In this document: in pieces, positions 14,488 through 19,361 of the stretch | How the letters are laid out: every line of letters starts with the position of its first letter | Position numbering within the stretch: the stretch's first letter is position 1 | Assembly: GCA_902805755.1 (NCBI GenBank) | Contig: CADCUA010000672.1 | Location: 1-19,361, forward strand | Direction of reading: 5' to 3' | Origin: an uncultured Lysobacter sp. | GTDB lineage: Bacteria; Pseudomonadota; Gammaproteobacteria; Xanthomonadales; Xanthomonadaceae | DNA: 19,361 nucleotides | Made by a program: the position numbers and the translations under genes | The notes under the pieces: generated by a model | The model's input: only the letters and a program-made list of their open reading frames with translations | What the model was told of the DNA's origin: nothing | Databases searched by the model: none

Positions 14488-15464
14488 ATGCACTGCCCGC
14501 CACGCGCCTGCCGACCTGGCGCCTGACCGATCTTCGCCCGACGCCCGGCGACATCCTCGGCGACACGCTTGCCGGGCTGTCGATGAGCCCCAGGCGCCTG
14601 CCGTCGAAATACTTCTACGACGCGCGCGGCTCGAAACTGTTCGAGCAGATCACGCGCCAGCCCGAGTACTACCCCACGCGCGTGGAGCTGGGCCTGCTGG
14701 AGGACCGCGTTGCCGACATCGCCTGCGCGGTCGGGCCGAACGTGCACGTCGTCGAGTACGGCAGCGGCAGCGGCCGCAAGACGCGCCTGCTGCTCGAGGC
14801 ATTGAACCATCCGGTTGCCTATACGCCGATCGAGATTTCGCGTTCAACCGTGCTTGAAAGCACCGCGCGCCTGGCCGAGGAATTTCCCCACATCGAGATG
14901 CTGCCGGTGTGCGCCGATTTCACCCGGCCGGTGACGCTGCCCGAGCCGTTGCAGGATGCGCGCAGCACGCTGGTGTTTTTCCCGGGGTCCACGCTGGGCA
15001 ACTTTGTTGACGATGATGCGGTGACGCTGCTTGCCGCGATGCGCGAAACCATGGGGCCGCATGGCCAGGCGCTGATCGGCATCGACCTGGACAAGGACCC
15101 GAGCCTGCTGGAAGCCGCCTACAACGACGCGGCCGGCGTCACCGCGCAGTTCACGCTGAACCTTCTGACGCGGCTGAACCGCGAGATCGGCAGCGACTTC
15201 GACATCGATGCGTTCATGCACCGCGCGGTCTACGCACGCGAGCGCGGCCGCATCGAGACCGACCTCGTCAGCCTGCAGGGCCAGACCGTGCACGTGGCCG
15301 GGCGCGCGTTCGAGTTCGCCGCCGGAGAAGCGATGCGCGTGGAGTACAGCTGCAAGTACACCGACGAGCGCTTCGCGGCCCTGGCCGCGCGCGCCGGACT
15401 GCGCGTGGTCGACGGCTGGAACGATCCGCGCGACTGGTTCGGGCTGCGCCTGCTGCAGGCCTGA
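14484..15464 (+). CDS. egtD: L-histidine N-alpha-methyltransferase EgtD
   Basis: EgtD uses three S-adenosylmethionine molecules to trimethylate histidine, giving hercynine, the substrate of EgtB. The protein is 326 aa, the usual family length. Landmarks are LPSKYFYDARGSKLFEQITRQPEYYPTR (39-66), the SAM-binding loop VEYGSGSGRKT (90-100), FFPGSTLGNF (165-174, whose Asn contacts the substrate imidazole in characterised EgtD), the central DLDKDP, and EYSCKY (287-292) near the substrate ammonium. The ATG at 14484 overlaps the egtB stop (ATGA) and has AAGGA eight nt upstream, so the two genes are translationally coupled. Confidence 0.95.
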   Translation: MNALPATRLPTWRLTDLRPTPGDILGDTLAGLSMSPRRLPSKYFYDARGSKLFEQITRQPEYYPTRVELGLLEDRVADIACAVGPNVHVVEYGSGSGRKTRLLLEALNHPVAYTPIEISRSTVLESTARLAEEFPHIEMLPVCADFTRPVTLPEPLQDARSTLVFFPGSTLGNFVDDDAVTLLAAMRETMGPHGQALIGIDLDKDPSLLEAAYNDAAGVTAQFTLNLLTRLNREIGSDFDIDAFMHRAVYARERGRIETDLVSLQGQTVHVAGRAFEFAAGEAMRVEYSCKYTDERFAALAARAGLRVVDGWNDPRDWFGLRLLQA

Positions 15465-15470
15465 GCGACC

Positions 15471-16214
15471 ATGGCGAACGACGCCGCAAACGAACCCTGC
15501 TCCCGGCCGCCGGCGCGTTACGACGACCTGCGTGCGATCTTCCTCAACTGCACGCTCAAGCGCAGTGGAGAGACCTCGCATACCGAGCGCCTGATCCGCG
15601 TCGCCGCGGGCGTGATGCGCGCGAACGGCGTGCAGTTCGAGATCGTCCGGCCGGTCGACCTGGACCTTGCCCCCGGCGTGCAGCCGGACATGACCGAACA
15701 CGGCTTCGAACGCGATGACTGGCCGGCGCTGAGCCGGCGCGTGCGTGCAGCCGACATTCTGGTGCTGTGTACGCCGATCTGGCTCGGCGAGCAGAGTTCG
15801 GTGTGCCGCCGCGTGATCGAGCGCCTGTATGCCGAATCAGACCAGTTCAACGCGCGCGGCCAGTACCTCTACTACGGCCAGGTTGGCGGCGCACTCGTGA
15901 CCGGCAACGAGGACGGCGCCAAGCACTGCGGCATGAACCTGCTCTATTCGCTGCAGCACCTGGGCTTCGTGATCCCGCCGCAGGCCGACTCGGGCTGGGT
16001 GGGCGAGGCCGGGCCGGGCCCGTCGTACGGCGATGACGGCGTCGGCTATGACAACAACTTCACCCAGCGCAACACCACGTTCATGGCATGGAACCTGATG
16101 CACATGGCGCGCCTGCTCAAGGATGCCGGCGGCTTTCCAGCACACGGCAACCAGCCGAAGCAGTGGGAGGCCGGCTGCCGCTTCGACCATCCCGATCCCG
16201 CCGCTGTCGATTGA
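15471..16214 (+). CDS. flavodoxin-family NAD(P)H/FMN-type oxidoreductase in the egt operon
   Basis: The 247-aa cytoplasmic protein has a flavodoxin-like alpha/beta fold. The first strand and phosphate-binding loop are AIFLNCTLKRSGETSHTERL (residues about 22-41), which places the FMN phosphate. DILVLCTPIWLGEQSSVCRRVIERL (about 95-119) is the second flavin loop of WrbA/COG0655-type oxidoreductases. GGALVTGNEDGAKHCGMNLLYSLQHLGF follows. It is larger than electron-carrier flavodoxins (about 150-180 aa), so it may be a reductase instead of a simple carrier. It begins 6 nt after egtD and ends 12 nt before the TrxR-like gene, so it is co-transcribed with both. The substrate is unknown. A redox step in ergothioneine metabolism, or electron supply to the next protein, are inferences from context. 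Confidence 0.85.
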   Translation: MANDAANEPCSRPPARYDDLRAIFLNCTLKRSGETSHTERLIRVAAGVMRANGVQFEIVRPVDLDLAPGVQPDMTEHGFERDDWPALSRRVRAADILVLCTPIWLGEQSSVCRRVIERLYAESDQFNARGQYLYYGQVGGALVTGNEDGAKHCGMNLLYSLQHLGFVIPPQADSGWVGEAGPGPSYGDDGVGYDNNFTQRNTTFMAWNLMHMARLLKDAGGFPAHGNQPKQWEAGCRFDHPDPAAVD

Positions 16215-16226
16215 ACGGACCGCACG

Positions 16227-17225
16227 ATGGACAACACCGCGACCGCTGACGCCCCGAATCTGGATTGCCTGATCATCGGCGGCGGGCCCGCCGGGCTCAC
16301 GGCGGCCACCTACCTGATGCGCTTTCACCGGCGCATCCTCGTGGTCGATGCCGGCTCCAGCCGCGCGCGCTGGATCCCCACCAGCCACAACTGCCCGGGC
16401 TTTCCGTCGGGCGTGCACGGCACCACGTTGCTGGAGCGCATGCGTGAACAGGCAATGGGCTACGGCACGCCGATCGTGAGCGGCTGCGTGGCCAGGCTCG
16501 AGAAGCAGGATGAAGGCTTCGTCGCGACCGCTGCCGATGGTCAGCGCTGGCGCGCACGCTTCGTGATCCTCGCCACTGGCGTCGTCGACCGCATGCCGGC
16601 GCTGCGCGGGCTCGAGGACGCGATTGCTTCAAGCGCGGTGCGCCTGTGTGCGATCTGCGATGCGTACGAGGCCAGCGATGATTCGATCGCGGTATATGGG
16701 CCGATCGATGATGCAGTCAGGCACGCGCTGTTCCTGCGGACGTTCTCGCCGCGCGTCAGCGCATTGCCGCTGGACGGTTCCGCGCCCGACCCGGAACTTG
16801 CGCAGCAGGCGCGCGATGCCGGCGTCACGCTGTGCCCGGTGCCCTGCACGATGCGCTACGAGCCCGCAGGCGAGACTGCTGATGCGGCCGATGGCGTGGT
16901 CGTCGAGTTCGAAGACGGCAGCACCACACGTTTCACGACGCTGTACCCGGTGCTCGGCAGCGAGGCGCAGACGGCGATCGCGACCGCGCTCGGCGCGCGC
17001 TGCGACGACAACGCGGAACTCATTGTGGATGCGCACCAGCAGACCTCGGTGGACGGCCTGTACGCGGCCGGCGACCTGGTCAGTGCGTTGAACCAGATCG
17101 CGGTCGCGGTCGGCCACGCCTCGATTGCCGCAACCGCGATCCACAACCGTCTGCCGCGCAACTTCCGCGAACGCCGCGAAACCCAGCCGCCGACCGCGCC
17201 GGATCTGCCGACACCGGCGCGATAG
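16227..17225 (+). CDS. thioredoxin-reductase-like FAD flavoprotein lacking recognisable NADPH motifs
   Basis: The 332-aa protein has the TrxR layout. FAD-binding IIGGGPAGLTAA is at 16-27, the ATG motif near 116-118 (VILATGVVDRMP), a redox-active CAIC at 141-144 followed by Asp (compare CATCD of E. coli TrxR), and the second FAD motif GLYAAGDLVSALNQIAVAVGHA at 277-298. The inserted domain that normally binds NADPH is present, but its glycine motif GxGxxA is replaced by VYGPIDDAVRHA (157-168), and the 2'-phosphate-binding HRR(x)xxR stretch is absent. It should bind FAD and cycle a disulfide, but the electron donor may not be NADPH. It is the last gene of the egtB-egtD-flavodoxin operon. Annotating it simply as thioredoxin reductase (TrxB) would be unsafe. 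Confidence 0.85.
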   Translation: MDNTATADAPNLDCLIIGGGPAGLTAATYLMRFHRRILVVDAGSSRARWIPTSHNCPGFPSGVHGTTLLERMREQAMGYGTPIVSGCVARLEKQDEGFVATAADGQRWRARFVILATGVVDRMPALRGLEDAIASSAVRLCAICDAYEASDDSIAVYGPIDDAVRHALFLRTFSPRVSALPLDGSAPDPELAQQARDAGVTLCPVPCTMRYEPAGETADAADGVVVEFEDGSTTRFTTLYPVLGSEAQTAIATALGARCDDNAELIVDAHQQTSVDGLYAAGDLVSALNQIAVAVGHASIAATAIHNRLPRNFRERRETQPPTAPDLPTPAR

Positions 17226-17232
17226 CCTCGGC

Positions 17233-17246
17233 GTCGCGTGCGCGAC
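17233..17246 (+). other. GC dyad just after the egt operon stop codon
   Basis: GTCGCG and CGCGAC flank a TG centre, 7 nt after the stop codon of the TrxR-like gene. There is no T-tract, so it is only a possible transcript end. The rest of the convergent gap to rtcB (to 17395) contains one further small hairpin (GCCGC-TGAT-GCGGC, 17330-17343) and no gene. Confidence 0.3.
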
Positions 17247-17395
17247 CCACCCGTGCCATCAGGCCGCTGCCCTGCTCGCGCGCGACCCAGTGCCGCACGC
17301 ATGGGCTTTGACATCGATGCGACTGCGCGGCCGCTGATGCGGCGATGTGCATGCGCGCCACAGGCAAACATCGACGTGCGGCCGGGCTGCCCGAC

Positions 17396-18607
17396 TCAAC
17401 CCTTCACGCATACCACCTGGCGCAGCGTGTGCTCGATCGACACCAGGTCCGATTGCGCGGCCATCACCGCATCGATGTCCTTGTAGGCGGCGGGTGACTC
17501 ATCGATCACGCCGGCGTCCTTGCGGCATTCGATGCCGCGCGTCGCCTCGATGTGTTGCTGCAGCGAGATCTTCGCCTTCGCCGCGCCGCGGCTCATCACG
17601 CGCCCGGCACCGTGCGAGCACGAGCAGAACGAGTCCGGGTTGCCCTTGCCGCGCACGATGAAACTGCGCGCGCCCATCGAGCCGGGAATGATGCCGAGCT
17701 CGCCGGCGCGCGCACTCACCGCGCCCTTGCGCGTGACCAGCACGGACTCGTCGAAATGCGATTCGCGCGAGACGTAGTTGTGGTGGCAGTTCACCGCTTC
17801 CTTGTCGGTGGCGAACGCATCGAAATGCGTGCGCATCACCTGCAGCACGGTGTCCATCATCTGCCGGCGGTTCTCGGCCGCGTACTCCTGCGCCCAGTCC
17901 ACGGCATTCCAGTACTCGTCGAACATCGCGCTGCCTTCGGGGAAATACGCGAGGTCGCGGTCGGGCAGGTTCACCTGCTGGCGCATCATGTCCTCGCGCG
18001 CACGCTCGATGAAATAGGTGCCGATGCGGTTGCCGACGCCGCGCGAGCCCGAATGCAGCATCACCCACACGCGCTCGGATTCGTCCAGGCAGATCTCGAT
18101 GAAATGGTTGCCACCGCCGAGCGATCCGAGTTGCGCGGCCGGGGACTTCTTCGTGCGGATGCGCGGATGGCGGCCTTCAATGCCGTCGTAACGCGACTTG
18201 AGCCGTTTCCAGCGGCCGGCCGCGGAGTTCGGCACCACCGACCACGCGCCGCGGTCGTGGCGACCGGCCGTGGAGACGATGCCATGCGGCACGGCGCGCT
18301 CGATGTCCGAGCGCAGCGACGCGAGGCTGTCGGGCAGGTCATTCGCGCGCAGCGTGGTGCGCATCGCCATCATGCCGCAGCCGATATCCACGCCCACCGC
18401 GGCCGGGATGATCGCGCCCTTCGTTGCGATCACCGACCCGACCGTGGCACCGAGGCCGAAATGCACGTCCGGCATCACCGCGACATGGCGATGGATGAAC
18501 GGCATCGAGGCGATGTTGCGCAGCTGCTGCAGCGCCTGCTGCTCCAGCGGCACGCCGTCCACCCAGGCCTTGATCGGTGCCTGGCCCTGTTCGCTGATGA
18601 GCTGCAT
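17396..18607 (-). CDS. rtcB: RtcB family RNA-splicing/repair ligase
   Basis: RtcB joins RNA ends carrying 3'-phosphate or 2',3'-cyclic phosphate to 5'-OH ends, using GTP and Mn2+ through a histidine-guanylate intermediate. The 403-aa protein is collinear with E. coli RtcB (408 aa) from its first residues (SEQGQAPIKAWVDGVPLE). Metal and catalytic residues are in place: VGVDIGCGM (Asp74, Cys77), GNHFIE (His168), LHSGSRG (His185), NCHHNYV (His275/276) and CSCSHGAGRVMSR (His332, the guanylylation site). The C-terminus AYKDIDAVMAAQSDLVSIEHTLRQVVCVKG is fully conserved. The frame extends to an ATG at 18667, but homology starts at 18607. No rtcA cyclase or rtcR regulator is next to it; downstream it is convergent with the egt operon. 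Confidence 0.97.
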   Translation of the reverse strand: MQLISEQGQAPIKAWVDGVPLEQQALQQLRNIASMPFIHRHVAVMPDVHFGLGATVGSVIATKGAIIPAAVGVDIGCGMMAMRTTLRANDLPDSLASLRSDIERAVPHGIVSTAGRHDRGAWSVVPNSAAGRWKRLKSRYDGIEGRHPRIRTKKSPAAQLGSLGGGNHFIEICLDESERVWVMLHSGSRGVGNRIGTYFIERAREDMMRQQVNLPDRDLAYFPEGSAMFDEYWNAVDWAQEYAAENRRQMMDTVLQVMRTHFDAFATDKEAVNCHHNYVSRESHFDESVLVTRKGAVSARAGELGIIPGSMGARSFIVRGKGNPDSFCSCSHGAGRVMSRGAAKAKISLQQHIEATRGIECRKDAGVIDESPAAYKDIDAVMAAQSDLVSIEHTLRQVVCVKG

Positions 18608-18706
18608 GCGCGATCCCGTTCGTGAAGAGATGCGGCCAGATGGCCAGAGGTTTTCATTCAAGCGCACGGGCTCTTTATCGGCGCTGAGCCGTTGTTACGC
18701 CGCGCG

Positions 18707-18733
18707 CCGCAGTAACCGCAGTAGCCGCAGTGG
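18707..18733 (+). repeat. three tandem copies of a 9-bp unit (CCGCAGTRR)
   Basis: CCGCAGTAA, CCGCAGTAG and CCGCAGTGG follow each other without gap, differing only in the last two bases. The array lies about 100 nt upstream of the rtcB start. It could be a regulator-binding array or a simple slippage product. Confidence 0.75.
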
Positions 18734-18765
18734 CGTCTGTTCCTGGCGTCTCTCGTTGCGACTGT

Positions 18766-18809
18766 TTGGACCGTTGCCGCAGGTGTGCTGACCCACACCG
18801 TCGGTCCAA
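18766..18809 (+). other. two-tier stem-loop (candidate structured RNA or regulatory hairpin)
   Basis: The outer stem pairs TTGGACCG (18766-18773) with CGGTCCAA (18802-18809), 8 bp and perfect. The inner stem pairs GGTGTG (18782-18787) with CACACC (18794-18799) around a 6-nt loop. An asymmetric internal loop of 8 and 2 nt separates them. It lies in the middle of the intergenic region, and either strand could form it. Confidence 0.5.
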
Positions 18810-19046
18810 CGCGATCGCGACAAGCGCGCGTATTGCGGCCGCGCTCGCGCTTCACCGCCGGCCCACGCGCACGCATGCACGGCGACCCGTTCGATCGGCC
18901 CGACCGCGCCTGCGTTCGACGCATCGGCGGCGCGTGCTTCTGGGATTTTGTGCGCTCGCTGCAGTGCGATGCGGCTGTGCAGGCCAGCGGCTGGCGCGCA
19001 TGGTTGATGCCTTGATCACGGTTGCGCGCCTAGCGTGGCCGTATCG

Positions 19047-19061
19047 GCTCGCCCGGCGAGC
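19047..19061. promoter_or_regulatory. 15-bp interrupted palindrome just upstream of the topoisomerase IB start
   Basis: GCTCGCC and GGCGAGC flank a single central C, ending 11 nt before the ATG at 19073. As DNA it is a good candidate repressor site; as RNA it would fold near the ribosome-binding region. The function is inferred from position. Confidence 0.35.
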
Positions 19062-19072
19062 AGCGGCCCGCC

Positions 19073-19361
19073 ATGCCCGACACCGTCCCCGCTCCACGCA
19101 GCTCCCCGCCCCGTGTGCCCGCCGCACCGGCGGGCTTGCGTGTGCGGGCCACGCGTTCGTCGCGAGTCGCAGCCGCGGCAATCACCGCGAAAAGCGTCAG
19201 GCCGGACGGCACCGGTTCGGCCGCTGCTGCTGCGGACCTGCCTGCGCCGGTCAATGCCGAGGCGGCGGCGCAGGCCGGCCTGGTCTATGTGAGCGATACC
19301 GCGCCCGGCATCCGGCGGCATGCGATGCGCGACGGCTTCACCTATCGCCTGCCGGACGGCA
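19073..19361 (+). CDS. DNA topoisomerase IB, N-terminal part (gene runs off the window)
   Basis: The frame is open to the last base, giving the first 96 residues. Residues 1-60 are a low-complexity Pro/Ala/Arg/Ser leader. Residues 63-95 (AEAAAQAGLVYVSDTAPGI, then RRHAMRDGFTYRLPDG) match the start of the conserved N-terminal domain of bacterial type IB topoisomerases, which reads AGLxYVxDxxPGIRRxxxGxGFxY and then a DG-containing strand. Type IB enzymes relax supercoils by single-strand nicking through a 3'-phosphotyrosine; the catalytic Arg, His and Tyr lie beyond the window, so activity cannot be judged. No Shine-Dalgarno sequence is visible, and internal GTG or TTG starts (19115, 19136, 19142) could shorten the unusual leader. 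A TAGCGT -10-like box lies at 19031-19036. Confidence 0.8.
   Translation, partial: MPDTVPAPRSSPPRVPAAPAGLRVRATRSSRVAAAAITAKSVRPDGTGSAAAAADLPAPVNAEAAAQAGLVYVSDTAPGIRRHAMRDGFTYRLPDG

Larger units (their letters stand above)
18608..19072. other. 465-nt non-coding region between divergent rtcB and topoisomerase IB genes
   Basis: No reading frame here has the composition or resemblance of a real protein; those present are Arg/Ala/Cys-rich artefacts of high GC. The region must contain promoters for both flanking genes. It holds a 9-bp tandem repeat (18707-18733), an inverted pair GTTAC/GTAAC (18694-18698, 18712-18716), a two-tier stem-loop (18766-18809), a TGCGT-TCG-ACGCA dyad (18911-18923) and a 15-bp interrupted palindrome (19047-19061). 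A small RNA gene is possible but not shown. Confidence 0.5.

Noticed and set aside
13195..14493. Long open frame (432 codons) on the minus strand across egtB
   Set aside because: Mirror frame of a clear gene in GC-rich DNA; its translation is Arg/Ala/His-rich with no domain. The same applies to other long opposite frames over the PLP gene (12166-13131), rtcB (17552-18625), mlaA (4224-5255), mlaE/F and the YsnF gene (930-2051).
18632..18645. Possible sigma-54 promoter (GG-N10-GC) before rtcB on the minus strand
   Set aside because: The spacing fits, but only TGGC and GC match the consensus and no rtcR is nearby; too weak to list as a feature.
18885..18905. T-loop-like GTTCGATC suggesting a tRNA
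   Set aside because: The flanking bases do not pair as a T-arm, and no acceptor or anticodon arm is found.
18658..18924. 88-codon minus-strand frame upstream of rtcB
   Set aside because: Arg/Gly/Cys-rich translation including the 9-bp repeat (CGYCGYCG); no ribosome site and no family resemblance.

Overview
The window is GC-rich DNA, densely packed with genes, from a gammaproteobacterium, most likely Xanthomonadaceae (Lysobacter/Luteimonas/Stenotrophomonas-like). The case for this is the FolE, MlaA-F, RtcB and topoisomerase IB sequences, a codon use dominated by G or C in third position, and several TAnnnT promoter boxes sitting directly on start codons. The family-level placement is inference; no rRNA is present. 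I see no insertion sequence, phage gene, tRNA or CRISPR array, and base composition is even across the window.

Layout. (1) 188-1072 (+) is a short-chain dehydrogenase/reductase, convergent with a YsnF/DUF2382-type stress protein (1143-1982, -). (2) A minus-strand run follows: a small unknown protein, a proline-rich lipoprotein with TPRs, and an orphan MbcA/ParS/Xre-type antitoxin homologue. (3) The complete phospholipid-trafficking operon mlaFEDCBA (8550 down to 4251, -) includes mlaA in the same transcription unit and ends in a striking 54-nt nested inverted repeat. (4) On the plus strand lie a 7TM membrane protein with a degenerate GGDEF domain (8770-10470), a glycine-zipper protein with a clear intrinsic terminator, and folE (GTP cyclohydrolase I). 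(5) A thiol-metabolism locus follows: a class V PLP enzyme (minus), divergent from a four-gene plus-strand operon made of egtB, egtD, a flavodoxin-family oxidoreductase and a thioredoxin-reductase-like flavoprotein. (6) rtcB (RNA ligase, -) and the start of a topoisomerase IB gene (+, cut by the window end) flank a 465-nt non-coding region with repeats and a stem-loop.

How the genes work together. Mla proteins move mislocalised phospholipids from the outer membrane (MlaA) through the periplasm (MlaC) to the inner-membrane MlaFEDB ABC complex. EgtD trimethylates histidine and EgtB attaches sulfur, giving the hercynylcysteine sulfoxide that a PLP C-S lyase (EgtE role) would cleave to ergothioneine. 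The two extra redox flavoproteins downstream are the most interesting part. The TrxR-like protein keeps the CxxC redox centre and the FAD motifs, but has lost both recognisable NADPH-binding motifs, and it is preceded by a flavodoxin-family gene. I suggest, as inference only, an ergothioneine-linked redox module that may not draw electrons directly from NADPH.
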